Shown: one piece after another, positions 23,979-33,068 of the stretch | Layout of the letters: each line of letters opens with the position of its first letter | How positions within the stretch are numbered: position 1 is the first letter of the stretch | Source of the DNA: Streptomyces sp. NBC_00878 | GTDB lineage: Bacteria > Actinomycetota > Actinomycetes > Streptomycetales > Streptomycetaceae | NCBI RefSeq assembly: GCF_026341515.1 | Contig: NZ_JAPEOK010000001.1 | Location: 2,666,001-2,730,000 of the forward strand | Length of the DNA: 64,000 bases | Reading direction: 5' to 3' | Notes under the pieces: generated by a model | Told to the model about the DNA's origin: nothing | Databases searched by the model: none | The model's input: the letters and a program-made list of their open reading frames with translations, nothing else | Program-made: the position numbers and the translations under genes

Positions 23979-24073
23979 GCGCCCCTTCGGCTCACTCGCC
24001 GCTGATGTGTACGCGGTTCACCTGTCGCCGTTGTTGTACTCGGTGTCAGCCGGGCATGGGCGATCACGCAGCG

Positions 24074-24886
24074 TCAGTCGTGCCAGGCGCCCAGCTCTTC
24101 CAGGCGGGCCTGGAGGGGCTCGAAGAGGCCGGGTGGGGCCGCGACGGTCAGGTCGGTCGAAAGGGGCTCTCCGGGGCGTCCACCGGTCAGCGCGCCCGCC
24201 TCGCGGGCGATCAGGTCACCGGCGGCGTAGTCCCAGGCGTTCAGCCCGCGCTCGTAGTACGCGTCCAGGCGGCCCGTCGCCACGTCGCACAGGTCGATCG
24301 CCGCCGAGCCGGCCCGTCGGATGTCCCGGACCTCGGGGATCAGGTGTGCGACCACCTCGGCCTGCCGGGCCCGCCGTTCGGCGCGGTAGCCGAAGCCGGT
24401 GCCGACGAGGGCCATCCCGAACGCGGGGGCGGGCCGCACGCGCGCGGGGCGGTCGTTCACGTACGCGCCCTCCCCCAGGACGGCTCGGTAGGTCTCCGCG
24501 CGCATCGGGGCCTGCACCACGCCGACGATGGTCTCGCCGTCCTTGCGGGCCGCGATGGAGACCGACCAGTTGGGCAGCCCGTACAGGTAGTTGACCGTCC
24601 CGTCGATCGGGTCGATCACCCACTGGACGCCGCTGCTGCCCTCGACACTGGCGCCCTCCTCGCCGAGCACGCCGTCGTCCGGCCGGCGGTCGGCCAGCAG
24701 ACCGGTGATCAGCTTCTCGGACGCGATGTCCATCTCGGTGACGACGTCGACTGCGCTGGACTTGGTGGCGGCGACGCCGAGGTCGTCGGGGCGGGTGTCG
24801 CGCAGGAAGGCGCCCGCGCGGTGGGCCGCGTCGAGCGCGATCTCCAGCAGCTCGGCCTTCAGCTCGTCGTTGACTGTGGTGGTCAC
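24074..24886 (-). CDS. suhB: Inositol monophosphatase family protein (SuhB-like)
   Basis: 270 residues. The metal and phosphate motifs are intact: LGEEG (about 75), WVIDPIDGTVNYLYG (about 90-104) and WDYAAGDLIAREAG (about 215-228). These Mg2+-dependent enzymes dephosphorylate myo-inositol-1-phosphate and related sugar phosphates, needed for inositol lipids and mycothiol in actinobacteria. The start is GTG 24884-24886 with GAGGAGCGAC upstream, 8 nt after the ferrochelatase stop, so the two form an operon. From memory suhB occupies the same position in the mycobacterial dut-sigA block. Confidence 0.9.
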   Translation of the reverse strand: MTTTVNDELKAELLEIALDAAHRAGAFLRDTRPDDLGVAATKSSAVDVVTEMDIASEKLITGLLADRRPDDGVLGEEGASVEGSSGVQWVIDPIDGTVNYLYGLPNWSVSIAARKDGETIVGVVQAPMRAETYRAVLGEGAYVNDRPARVRPAPAFGMALVGTGFGYRAERRARQAEVVAHLIPEVRDIRRAGSAAIDLCDVATGRLDAYYERGLNAWDYAAGDLIAREAGALTGGRPGEPLSTDLTVAAPPGLFEPLQARLEELGAWHD

Positions 24887-24894
24887 GTCGCTCC

Positions 24895-26022
24895 TCACGC
24901 GTACGGGCTGTCGGCGCCCGCGGCCGCGGGCTTGGGGGTGCGGGCCGGGCAGCAGCCCACGGGGCACAGCTGGTGGCTCGGGCCCAGGGCGCCGAGGGCG
25001 CAGGGCGTCACGTCCCGGCCGCTCTCGGCGTCGGCCCGCTCCAGGACGAGCTCGCGGATCGCGGCGGCGAACCGCGGGTCGGCACCCACGGTGGCCGAGC
25101 GGCGCACCGGCAGACCCAGCTCCTCGGCCTTCGCTGTGGCCTCCGTGTCGAGGTCGTAGAGGACCTCCATGTGGTCCGAGACGAACCCGATGGGCGCCAT
25201 CACGACGGCCGGGACATCGGCGCCGTGCAGCTCTTCCAGGTGGTCGCAGATGTCCGGCTCCAGCCACGGGATGTGCGGGGCGCCAGAACGCGACTGGTAG
25301 ACGAGCCGCCAGGGGTGGTCGATCCCGGTCCGCTCGCGCACGGCGTCGGCGACGAGCTGCGCGACGTCCAGGTGCTGCTTCACGTACGCCCCGCCGTCGC
25401 CGTGGCCCTCGGCCGGGCCCGACGTGTCCGCAGAGGCGTTCGGGATCGAGTGCGTCGTGAAGGCGATGTGCGCGCCCGCCCGGACCTCCTCGGGGAGCTC
25501 CGCGAGCGACGTCAGGAGGCCCTCGATCATGGGCTCCAGGAAGCCGGGGTGGTTGAAGTAGTGCCGCAGCTTGTCGATCCGCGGCGCCTGCAGACCCTCG
25601 CCCTCCAGGGTGGCCAGGGCCCCCGCGAGGTCCTCGCGGTACTGCCGGCAGCCCGAGTACGAGGCGTACGCGCTCGTGGCGAGGACCAGGACGCGGCGGT
25701 GGCCGTCGGTGACCATCTCGCGCAGGGTGTCGGTCAGATACGGGCCCCAGTTCCGATTGCCCCAGTACACGGGCAGGTCCAGGCCGTGGTCCGCGAAGTC
25801 CTTGCGGAGGGCGTCCAGGAGGGCGCGGTTCTGGTCGTTGATGGGGCTGACCCCGCCGAACAGGAAGTAGTGCTGCCCGACTTCCTTCAGGCGTTCCTTG
25901 GGGATACCCCGTCCACGCGTCACGTTCTCCAGGAACGGGACCACGTCGTCGGGGCCTTCGGGACCGCCGAACGAGAGCAGGAGCAGGGCGTCGTAAGGGG
26001 TGGCATCGAGCGCGTCTCGCAT
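24895..26022 (-). CDS. hemH: Ferrochelatase (coproporphyrin-type, CpfC/HemH)
   Basis: 375 residues. Inserts Fe2+ into coproporphyrin III in the actinobacterial coproporphyrin-dependent haem route (family knowledge). Seen: opening [18 protein letters not shown], active-site FTTHSIP with the catalytic His, and [10 protein letters not shown] with the paired Glu. The C-terminus adds cysteines at about 341, 353, 357 and 358 (PCALG...LCPVGCC), which with Cys125 could ligate a [2Fe-2S] cluster as in mycobacterial ferrochelatase. ATG 26022 is used; upstream sequence to 26151 is unconserved. Operonic with suhB; divergent from the MFS gene. Confidence 0.93.
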   Translation of the reverse strand: MRDALDATPYDALLLLSFGGPEGPDDVVPFLENVTRGRGIPKERLKEVGQHYFLFGGVSPINDQNRALLDALRKDFADHGLDLPVYWGNRNWGPYLTDTLREMVTDGHRRVLVLATSAYASYSGCRQYREDLAGALATLEGEGLQAPRIDKLRHYFNHPGFLEPMIEGLLTSLAELPEEVRAGAHIAFTTHSIPNASADTSGPAEGHGDGGAYVKQHLDVAQLVADAVRERTGIDHPWRLVYQSRSGAPHIPWLEPDICDHLEELHGADVPAVVMAPIGFVSDHMEVLYDLDTEATAKAEELGLPVRRSATVGADPRFAAAIRELVLERADAESGRDVTPCALGALGPSHQLCPVGCCPARTPKPAAAGADSPYA

Positions 26023-26184
26023 ATCTCGATCCTGCCACCCGGCTCTGACAGCCGGACAACGGCGGGGTGCCGGACAACGGGCGGACGGGGTGCCGGGCGA
26101 AGTCCGCATATGCGTTAGGGTCGCCTGACTCGTCAGCTGTCTCAGTCGCAATCACCCCTTACCGGATCGTCACCGGAGATCCTC

Positions 26185-27426
26185 GTGCCCAGCCCCTACC
26201 GTGCCCTGTTCGCCGCCCCCGGCTCCAAGGGCTTCACCACCGCGGGCCTCCTCGGCCGGATGCCGCTGTCGATGATGGGCATCGGCGTGGTCACGATGAT
26301 CTCGCAGCTCACCGGGCGGTACGGGCTCGCGGGCGCGCTCTCGGCGACCATCGCGCTGTCCGCCGCGGTGCTCGGCCCGCAGATATCCCGCCTGGTGGAC
26401 CGGCACGGGCAGCGGCGCGTACTGCGGCCCGCCACACTGTGCGCGCTCGCCGCGTCCGCCGGGTTGCTGCTGGCCGCACACTTCGACTGGCCGGACTGGG
26501 TGCTGTTCCTCTGCTCGGCCGGCATCGGCTGCGTACCGAGCGTCGGCGCGATGACCAGGGCACGCTGGTCGCTCCTCTACCGGGACAGGCCCGAACTGCA
26601 CACCGCGTACGCCTTCGAGTCCGTCGTCGACGAGATCTGCTTCATCTTCGGGCCGATCATCTCCATCGGTCTGTCCACCGTGTGGTTCCCGGAGGCCGGG
26701 CCGCTGCTCGCGGCCTGCTTCCTGGCGGTCGGCGTCTTCTGGCTGACCTCCCAGCGCGCCACCGAGCCCCCGCCGCATCCGCGCGAGCAGCACACGGGCG
26801 GCTCGGCCCTGCGCTCCGCCGGGCTGCAGGTCCTGGTGGGCACCTTCGTGGCGACGGGGGCGATCTTCGGGGCGGTCGATGTGGTCACCGTGGCCTTCGC
26901 CGACGAGCGAGGTCACAAGGGGGCCGCGAGCGTCGTCCTGGCCGTGTACGCGGCGGGCTCCTGTGTGGCGGGGGCCGTGTTCGGACTGCTGCGCCTCGGC
27001 GGAGCGCCCGCCCGCAAGTGGGTGCTGGGCGTATGCACCATGGCCGTGAGTATGATCCCCCTCCTACTGGTCGGAAACTTGCCGTTCCTGGCCGTGGCGC
27101 TGTTCGTTGCGGGCCTGTCCATCGCGCCGACGATGATCACGACGATGGCCCTCGTCGAACTGCACGTACCACGCGCGAAACTGACCGAGGGCATGACGTG
27201 GGTGAGCACCGGGCTCGCGGTCGGGGTCGCGCTCGGCTCCTCCCTGTCCGGCTGGGTGATCGACACAGCCGGGGCGCGGGCCGGGTACGGGGTTCCGGTC
27301 GCCGCCGGTGCCGTCGCGGTCGCGGTCGGTTTCCTCGGGTACCGCCGGCTCAGCAGACCGGCGCCGGGTCGGGGAGGCACCCTTGTTGAGCACCATAACG
27401 AGCGCGAAGAACGGCACGTGGCGTAA
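26185..27426 (+). CDS. MFS transporter
   Basis: 413 residues with about 12 hydrophobic spans (for example GVVTMISQLTGRYGLAGALS, GPLLAACFLAVGVFWL, GLQVLVGTFVATGAIFGAVD, MIPLLLVGNLPFLAVALFVA). The MFS loop motif between TM2 and TM3 is present as SRLVDRHGQRRVLRP (D-x3-G-x-R-R). The start is GTG 26185-26187 with GGAGA upstream. The substrate is unknown; the overall sequence resembles small-molecule efflux members. The C-terminal tail overlaps the 5' end of the FAD oxidase gene, so the two are probably co-transcribed. Confidence 0.88.
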   Translation: MPSPYRALFAAPGSKGFTTAGLLGRMPLSMMGIGVVTMISQLTGRYGLAGALSATIALSAAVLGPQISRLVDRHGQRRVLRPATLCALAASAGLLLAAHFDWPDWVLFLCSAGIGCVPSVGAMTRARWSLLYRDRPELHTAYAFESVVDEICFIFGPIISIGLSTVWFPEAGPLLAACFLAVGVFWLTSQRATEPPPHPREQHTGGSALRSAGLQVLVGTFVATGAIFGAVDVVTVAFADERGHKGAASVVLAVYAAGSCVAGAVFGLLRLGGAPARKWVLGVCTMAVSMIPLLLVGNLPFLAVALFVAGLSIAPTMITTMALVELHVPRAKLTEGMTWVSTGLAVGVALGSSLSGWVIDTAGARAGYGVPVAAGAVAVAVGFLGYRRLSRPAPGRGGTLVEHHNEREERHVA

Positions 27427-28705
27427 CTGGGGCGGAACGGTCACGGCCCGCCCCGCGCGGGAGGTCACGCCGGCCTCGGTCGAGGAACTGACCGCGGCCA
27501 TACGCGAGGCCGCCGAGGAAGGGCTGACGGTGAAGGCCGTCGGCAGCGGACACTCCTTCACGTCGATCGCCGCCACCAACGGCGTGTTGATCCGCCCTCA
27601 ACTGTTGACCGGCATCCGCAACATTGATCGCGACGCCATGACGGTCACGGTCGAGGCCGGCACCCCGCTCAAGAGACTCAACATGGCCCTCGCGCGCGAG
27701 GGCATGTCGCTCACCAACATGGGCGACATCATGGAGCAGACGGTCTCCGGCGCCACCAGCACCGGCACCCACGGCAGCGGCCGAGAGTCGGCCTCGATCG
27801 CCGCCCAGATCAGGGGACTTGAACTGGTCACGGCGGACGGTTCGGTGCTGACCTGCTCCGAGAAGGAGAATCCGGACGTCTTCGCGGCGGCCCGCATCGG
27901 CCTCGGCGCCCTGGGCATCGTCACCGCGATCACCTTTGCAGTGGAGCCCGTCTTCCTGCTCACGGCCCGCGAGGAGCCGATGCCCTTCGACGAGGTCACC
28001 GGCCGCTTCGACGAACTCTGGGCCGAGAACGAGCACTTCGAGTTCTACTGGTTCCCGCACACGGCGTCCACCAACACCAAGCGCAACAACCGCAGCGCGG
28101 GCCCGGAGCAGCCCGTGAAGCCGCTGGCGGGCTGGTTCGACGACGAGTTCGTGGCCAACGGCCTCTGGCAGGTGGCCAACATGGTCGGCCGTGCGGTGCC
28201 CGCGACCGTTCCGACCATCGCCCAGATATCCACCCGGGCCTGGTCCTCGCGGAGGTACACGGACATCCCTTACAAGGTCTTCACCTCGCCCCGCCGGGTG
28301 CGGTTCGTGGAGATGGAGTACGCCGTCCCGCGCGCCGCTCTGGTGGACACGCTGCGGGAACTCAAGGCGATGGTCGACCGATCGAGGTTCAGGATCAGCT
28401 ACCCGGTCGAGGTCCGCACCGCCCCGGCGGACGACATCACCCTGTCCACCGCCTCCGGTCGGGACAGTGCCTACATCGCCGTGCACATGTTCCGGGGCAC
28501 GCCCTACCAGGCGTACTTCACCGAGGCCGAGCGCATCTTCACCGCGCACGAGGGCCGGCCGCACTGGGGCAAGGTGCACACGCGCGACGCGGAGTACTTC
28601 GCCGGCGTCTACCCGCACTTCGGCGAATTCACCGAGCTGCGGGACCGACTCGACCCGCAACGGCTGTTCGCGAACGACTACTTGCGCCGGGTGCTGGGCG
28701 AGTAA
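27383..28705 (+). CDS. FAD-binding oxidase of the D-arabinono-1,4-lactone oxidase family
   Basis: 440 residues from TTG 27383 (GGGGAGGCACCC upstream); TTG 27386 is equally possible. The FAD domain has VKAVGSGHSFTSIA and VSGATSTGTHGSGRES, the latter shared with vanillyl-alcohol-oxidase-type flavoproteins; the C-terminal ALO domain ends in WGKVHTRDAEYFAGVYPHF and LRDRLDPQRLFANDYL, with the usual acidic/HWGK substrate-site pattern. Members oxidise aldonolactones or alditols (xylitol/sorbitol) using O2 or another acceptor; which applies here is unclear. It overlaps the MFS gene by 44 nt. Confidence 0.88.
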   Translation: MLSTITSAKNGTWRNWGGTVTARPAREVTPASVEELTAAIREAAEEGLTVKAVGSGHSFTSIAATNGVLIRPQLLTGIRNIDRDAMTVTVEAGTPLKRLNMALAREGMSLTNMGDIMEQTVSGATSTGTHGSGRESASIAAQIRGLELVTADGSVLTCSEKENPDVFAAARIGLGALGIVTAITFAVEPVFLLTAREEPMPFDEVTGRFDELWAENEHFEFYWFPHTASTNTKRNNRSAGPEQPVKPLAGWFDDEFVANGLWQVANMVGRAVPATVPTIAQISTRAWSSRRYTDIPYKVFTSPRRVRFVEMEYAVPRAALVDTLRELKAMVDRSRFRISYPVEVRTAPADDITLSTASGRDSAYIAVHMFRGTPYQAYFTEAERIFTAHEGRPHWGKVHTRDAEYFAGVYPHFGEFTELRDRLDPQRLFANDYLRRVLGE

Positions 28706-29116
28706 GCACGAAACGACCAGTTCCGTTTGCGGTGAACTCGTGAAGCACGCCACGCCTCATGGTCACCGGGACGTCGCCATCGGTGGCCAACTCCCGCCCC
28801 CGGACACAAGTTCGGTGGCGTGCCGATCCACGCAAGTGGCCCGAATGGAGTACTGTTGCGAGCCCTGGGTCCGGACACTCGCCAGGGCGTCCGGGGCCTT
28901 CCAGGACCGCCGGGAGGGGGCTCGTTGCACAGGGTGATGGAGTTCGTCACTTAGCGTTGCGAATAGGTAACCGTGCCATAACGGCGATCCCGGGCCACCG
29001 CCCGACACGCCGGGCAACTCGGCAAGGTTGTGGCAGGCTGCACCCGGGCAGGCCACACTCGACTAGCGGAAGCAGCGACGCACGTGACGTCGGCAGGCAC
29101 CACCCGGGAGGTCCCC
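28706..29116. other. Long upstream region of sepH, no gene recognised
   Basis: About 410 bases between the oxidase stop and the sepH start. It contains TTGCGAATAGGTAACCGTG near 28957 and TGGAGTACTGTTGCG near 28850, either of which could hold promoter elements, but spacing does not fit a standard -35/-10 pair well. No open frame with a ribosome binding site stands out. Confidence 0.4.
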
Positions 29117-30199
29117 ATGCCCGAACTGCGTGTCGTGGCCGTCTCTAACGACGGCACACGGCTGGTGCTGAAGGCTGCGGACAGCACGGAGTACACGCTT
29201 CCGATCGATGAGCGTCTGCGCGCCGCCGTACGCGGCGACCGTCCCCGCCTCGGCCAGATCGAGATCGAGGTGGAGAGCCATCTCCGCCCCCGAGACATCC
29301 AGGCGCGTATACGTGCGGGAGCGTCCGCCGAAGAGGTCGCCCAGCTCGCGGGTATCCCCGTCGACCGGGTACGCCGCTTCGAGGGGCCCGTACTCGCCGA
29401 GCGCGCCTTCATGGCGGAGCGAGCCCGGAAGACCCCTGTCCGCCGCCCAGGCGAAACCACCGGTCCCCAGCTCGGCGAGGCGGTGCAGGAGCGGCTCCTG
29501 CTGCGCGGCGCCGACAAGGAGACCGTCCAATGGGACTCCTGGCGCCGTGACGACGGCACCTGGGAAGTCCTGCTGGTCTACTTGGTGGCGGGCGAACCGC
29601 ACTCGGCGAGCTGGACGTACGACCCGCCCCGGCGGCTCGTCCAGGCCGTGGACGACGAGGCGCGCTCGCTGATCGGCGAGTCCGACGACCTCGCCGCGGC
29701 CGAGCCCAGCTTCCCGTTCGTGCCACGCATCGCCCGGCTGCCGCGCGACCGTCCGATGGACCGCGCCCTGGACCGGCAGACGGAACGGCCGAGCCTGCCC
29801 CCGCCGATGCCCGAGCTGGAGTCGGAGGAGACCGCCGGCGAGCGGGACTCTCTCACCAGCCTCCTGGAGGCCGTGCCCAGCTTCCGCGGCGACATGGTGG
29901 TGCCCGAGCGTCCCTCGACCGCTCCCGCCGCCTCGACCACCTCCACCACGGAGCGTCCCGAGGCGGAGGAACCACTCGACCCGGAGCCCGAGGCGGAGGA
30001 GCCCCCGGCTCCCGCGGCCTCGGCGGGTTCCGCCTACGCGGACGTCCTCATGCCGCGTTCGGTGAGCAGTCACCGCGACCGGCTCGTCGGCGCCACCGAC
30101 CGGCAGGCGGAGGCGGACGGCGTCCGTCCGGGACGTAGAGCGGCCGTACCGAGCTGGGACGAGATCGTCTTCGGGACCCGCAGGAAGAAGCAGGACTAG
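29117..30199 (+). CDS. sepH: SepH, cell-division regulator acting on FtsZ
   Basis: 360 residues. The N-terminal DUF3071 domain begins MPELRVVAVSNDGTRLVLK and includes a helix-turn-helix-like segment around residues 55-90 (IQARIRAGASAEEVAQLAG, IPVDRVRRFEGPVLAE). The C-terminal ~180 residues are acidic, Pro/Glu-rich and disordered, ending in a short conserved PSWDEIVFGTRRKKQD. SepH binds FtsZ and promotes filament bundling and Z-ring formation in Streptomyces and mycobacteria (established). ATG 29117 has GGGAGG upstream. It is monocistronic with a strong terminator. Confidence 0.95.
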   Translation: MPELRVVAVSNDGTRLVLKAADSTEYTLPIDERLRAAVRGDRPRLGQIEIEVESHLRPRDIQARIRAGASAEEVAQLAGIPVDRVRRFEGPVLAERAFMAERARKTPVRRPGETTGPQLGEAVQERLLLRGADKETVQWDSWRRDDGTWEVLLVYLVAGEPHSASWTYDPPRRLVQAVDDEARSLIGESDDLAAAEPSFPFVPRIARLPRDRPMDRALDRQTERPSLPPPMPELESEETAGERDSLTSLLEAVPSFRGDMVVPERPSTAPAASTTSTTERPEAEEPLDPEPEAEEPPAPAASAGSAYADVLMPRSVSSHRDRLVGATDRQAEADGVRPGRRAAVPSWDEIVFGTRRKKQD

Positions 30200-30206
30200 G
30201 AATGCC

Positions 30207-30243
30207 GGAAAGGGCTCGCACCACCTCGGTGCGAGCCCTTTCC
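30207..30243 (+). terminator. Terminator after sepH
   Basis: Perfect 16-bp stem (30207-30222 with 30228-30243), 5-nt loop; the A-A-A at the 5' side gives T-T-T at the 3' side of the stem. Confidence 0.88.
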
Positions 30244-30293
30244 GCTGCCGTGCGCCGTTCCCGACGGACCCGTACCGCGTCCGTATCCGCCAC

Positions 30294-30344
30294 CGCTTCC
30301 GCTTCCGCTTCCGCCGAGCCGATGGCGATGGCGATGGCGATGGC
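30294..30344. repeat. Hexanucleotide runs (CGCTTC)x3 and (GATGGC)x4
   Basis: CGCTTC three times at 30294-30311 and GATGGC four times at 30321-30344, directly 3' of the sulfurtransferase stop codon and 50 nt after the sepH terminator. Confidence 0.85.
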
Positions 30345-30354
30345 CTCCATGGGG

Positions 30355-31182
30355 CTACTGCGGGTCCGGGCCCGTCGCCACCGGGCGGCCGTCGTCCTGG
30401 GACCACTCCGACCAGGAGCCCACGTACAGCGCGGCCGGGATGCCCGCGACCGCCAGCGCGAGGACCTCGTGCGCGCCGGAGACGCCCGAGCCGCAGTAGA
30501 CGCCGACCTCGGAAGTGCCGGTCGCGCCCAGCGACTTGAAGCGGTCGGCGAGGTCCGCGGCGGGGTGGAAGCGGCCGGATTCCGCCACGTTCTCCGTGGT
30601 GGGCGCGGAGACCGCTCCGGGAATGTGCCCACCGACGCGGTCGATCGGCTCGACGTCGCCCCGGTAGCGCTCGGCGGCCCGGGCGTCGAGGAGCAGACCG
30701 GTGCGGGCCAGCGCCGCCGCACCGTCGGCGTCGAGGAGGGGCAGCGCGCCGGGGGCGGGTACGAAGGTGCCGGCGGCCGGAGTCGGGCTGCCGGACTCGA
30801 CCGGGCCACCCCAGGCCGCGAGGCCGCCGTCAAGCACACGCACCGACGGATGACCCGTCCAGCGCAGCAGCCACCAAGCTCGCGCGGCGGCCCAGCCGAG
30901 CCCTCCGTCGTACACGATCACATCACGGTCCTCGGACACCCCGGCCGCCCGCACAGCCGCTCCGAAGGCCTCCATGTCGGGCAGCGGATGGCGGCCCGCC
31001 GATCCGGCCGGAGCGGCGAGTTCCGAGTCCAGGTCCACGTAGACGGCCCCCGGAATGTGCGCCTCCTCGTAGGCGGAGCGCAGGTTCGGACCGCCGAGCT
31101 GCCAGCGGATGTCCAGGACGACCGGCGGGTTCGGGCCCGCCAGGTCGCTCGCGAGTTCGGGTGCGGAGATGATGGCGTTCAT
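30355..31182 (-). CDS. Sulfurtransferase with two rhodanese domains (SseA type)
   Basis: 275 residues with an N-terminal inactive rhodanese domain (VVLDIRWQLGG...HIPGAVYVDLDSELA) and a C-terminal active one whose catalytic loop is CGSGVSG. Thiosulfate or 3-mercaptopyruvate sulfurtransferases move sulfane sulfur to acceptors such as cyanide or thioredoxin; the loop CGSGV(S/T) is common to both, so the preferred donor is uncertain. I choose ATG 31182 because AAGGAT lies at the right distance upstream, over ATG 31191. It is convergent with sepH and divergent from the VOC gene. Confidence 0.9.
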   Translation of the reverse strand: MNAIISAPELASDLAGPNPPVVLDIRWQLGGPNLRSAYEEAHIPGAVYVDLDSELAAPAGSAGRHPLPDMEAFGAAVRAAGVSEDRDVIVYDGGLGWAAARAWWLLRWTGHPSVRVLDGGLAAWGGPVESGSPTPAAGTFVPAPGALPLLDADGAAALARTGLLLDARAAERYRGDVEPIDRVGGHIPGAVSAPTTENVAESGRFHPAADLADRFKSLGATGTSEVGVYCGSGVSGAHEVLALAVAGIPAALYVGSWSEWSQDDGRPVATGPDPQ

Positions 31183-31491
31183 GGCCACCATCCTTGCGCA
31201 CGGGGTGGCCGCATCGTCCAGGTCCGGCTACTCTGCTCGGCCGGACCGACCACGCGGTGTGCGGGCTCGGCCACGCGCTGTATGCCTGATGGACACCGGC
31301 AGGCAATGGCACGGAAACGGATGGGAACCAGCAATTCGGGCATCCTGCCGCAATAGGCCACTCGGCCGAGGCGCGCCGTGCCCCTGGTGGTGCGAACATC
31401 GGCACCGGGCGCGGAAAGCGCGCGGCGGCGGAACGCGCGGTTCGGAAGCGGAAGTGAAGCGGCCCCACGAGGCGCCGAGGAGAGGTTGACG
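31183..31491. other. Divergent promoter region, no gene recognised
   Basis: About 310 bases between the divergent sulfurtransferase and VOC genes. Sequence such as GGCTACTCTGCTCGG occurs, but I could not assign promoter elements or an operator with confidence. Confidence 0.4.
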
Positions 31492-32307
31492 ATGACCGAG
31501 GCACGGGGGTCGGCCGGCCTGAACGGCACTGCGTACGCGCCCGGCACACCCTGCTGGGTGAGCCTGATGGTGCACGGGATGGCCGCGACCCAGGAGTTCT
31601 ACGAGGAGCTGTTCGGCTGGGAGTTCCAGCCGGGCCCGCAGCACCTCGGCTCGTACGTGCGGGCGCAGCTCGACGGCCAGGAAGTGGCGGGCATCGGTCA
31701 GCTCCCGCCCGACCGCCAACTGCCCATCGCCTGGACGCCCTACTTCGCCTCGGACGACGTCGACCTGACGGCGGAAACGGTCCGGCACTGCGGCGGCACC
31801 GTCGGCGTCGGCCCGCTCGACGCCGAGGACGCCGGCCGACTGGCGATCGCCTCGGACCCGGCGGGCGCCGTCTTCGGCGTCTGGCAGGCCGCGGCCCATC
31901 TCGGTACGGGCATCACCGGCGTCCCCGGCACCCCCACCTGGAACGAGCTCATGACCCGCGACTCCGCCGGTGTCGCCAAGTTCTACGAGACGGTCTTCGG
32001 CTTCGAGGAGGAGCCCGTCGTCTCCGCCGACTTCGACTACATCACCCTCCACATCGAGGGGCGCCCGGTGGCCGGCATCCACGGCGTCGGCAACGCCCTG
32101 CCGCGTGACCGGGGACCCCACTGGATGACGTACTTCGAGGTCGCCGACGTGGACGTCTCCCTCGTCCGCCTCCTCGACCTGGGCGGCCACGTCCTCAAAC
32201 CGGCCAGGGACACCCCGCACGGCCGTATCGCCAGGGTGGCGGACCCGGAGGGTGCGGTGTTCTCGGTGGTGCGGACGAGCGATGGGAGCGGCGTCGGCGC
32301 TCTTTGA
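31492..32307 (+). CDS. VOC-family protein with two glyoxalase-like domains
   Basis: 271 residues: two repeated VOC modules (about 18-135 and 145-265). Each has the family pattern: WVSLMVHGMAATQEFYEELFGWEF and WNELMTRDSAGVAKFYETVFGFEE at the starts, and IASDPAGAVFGVWQ and VADPEGAVFSVVR at the ends. Such tandem proteins occur in streptomycetes as presumed glyoxalases, hydroxylases or antibiotic-binding proteins; metal ligands are only partly conserved, so the activity is unknown. ATG 31492 has GGAGAGG upstream. Confidence 0.85.
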   Translation: MTEARGSAGLNGTAYAPGTPCWVSLMVHGMAATQEFYEELFGWEFQPGPQHLGSYVRAQLDGQEVAGIGQLPPDRQLPIAWTPYFASDDVDLTAETVRHCGGTVGVGPLDAEDAGRLAIASDPAGAVFGVWQAAAHLGTGITGVPGTPTWNELMTRDSAGVAKFYETVFGFEEEPVVSADFDYITLHIEGRPVAGIHGVGNALPRDRGPHWMTYFEVADVDVSLVRLLDLGGHVLKPARDTPHGRIARVADPEGAVFSVVRTSDGSGVGAL

Positions 32308-32358
32308 GATTTGAGAGCGGGGCAGTCCCCTGATGCCTTGAGGGGGGTGCGCAGTCCC

Positions 32359-33015
32359 TCAGGTCCGGGACACCGCGTCCACCGGCAGCACGTCCGGGGA
32401 CAGCACGCCCGCGCAGGCGGTGGCCGCGGTCATCCGCTTGCGGTGGTGTCTGCGGCACAGGACCTCGTAGCCGATGTCCTCCGACTGGTCGACGTCCCCG
32501 ACGACGACCTGGGCGCCCTCGACGACCATGTGGCCGCCTATGGTGCGGGCGTTGTGGGTGGCGCGGGCGCCGCACCAGCAGAGCGCCTCGACCTGGAGGA
32601 CCTCGACCCGGTCGGCGAGTTCGACAAGGCGCTGGGAGCCGGGGAAGAGCTTGGAGCGGAAGTCCGTCGTGATGCCGAAGGCGAAGACGTCGATGCCCAG
32701 GTCGTCGACCACGCGGGCGAGTTGGTCGATCTGCTCGGGGGCGAGGAACTGCGCCTCGTCCGCGATGACGTAGTCCGCGCGGCCGCCCCGCGAGAGGTGG
32801 TCCACCAGGTACGCGTACACGTCCTGGTCGTCCTCGACCTCCACCGCGTCCGTGACCAGGCCGAGGCGGGAGGACAGCTTGCCCTCGCCCGCACGGTCGT
32901 CACGGGTGAAGATCATGCCCTGCAGGCCCCGGGCCGAGCGGTTGTGCTCGATCTGGAGAGCCAGTGTCGACTTCCCGCAGTCCATGGTTCCGGAGAAGAA
33001 CACCAGCTCGGGCAT
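32359..33015 (-). CDS. tdk: Thymidine kinase (type II, zinc-ribbon)
   Basis: 218 residues. P-loop GTMDCGKST near residues 9-17, Walker-B-like VIADEAQFL with the catalytic Glu, and a zinc/lasso region with LCWCGARATHNAR and later VLCRRHH. Phosphorylates thymidine and deoxyuridine in pyrimidine salvage. The start is taken at ATG 33015, just before the conserved PELVFFSG; an ATG eight codons upstream is possible. It is separated by 53 nt from the phosphodiesterase gene on the same strand and convergent with the VOC gene. Confidence 0.93.
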   Translation of the reverse strand: MPELVFFSGTMDCGKSTLALQIEHNRSARGLQGMIFTRDDRAGEGKLSSRLGLVTDAVEVEDDQDVYAYLVDHLSRGGRADYVIADEAQFLAPEQIDQLARVVDDLGIDVFAFGITTDFRSKLFPGSQRLVELADRVEVLQVEALCWCGARATHNARTIGGHMVVEGAQVVVGDVDQSEDIGYEVLCRRHHRKRMTAATACAGVLSPDVLPVDAVSRT

Positions 33016-33068
33016 GGGAAGTTGAGCACCTTTCGGCATGAAGGATTCACTGGAGGGGACGGGGAGGG

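Noticed and set aside
28940..28990. Promoter-like TTGCGA...CATAAC upstream of sepH
   Set aside because: Spacing is only 14-16 nt; kept only as a remark in the intergenic entry.
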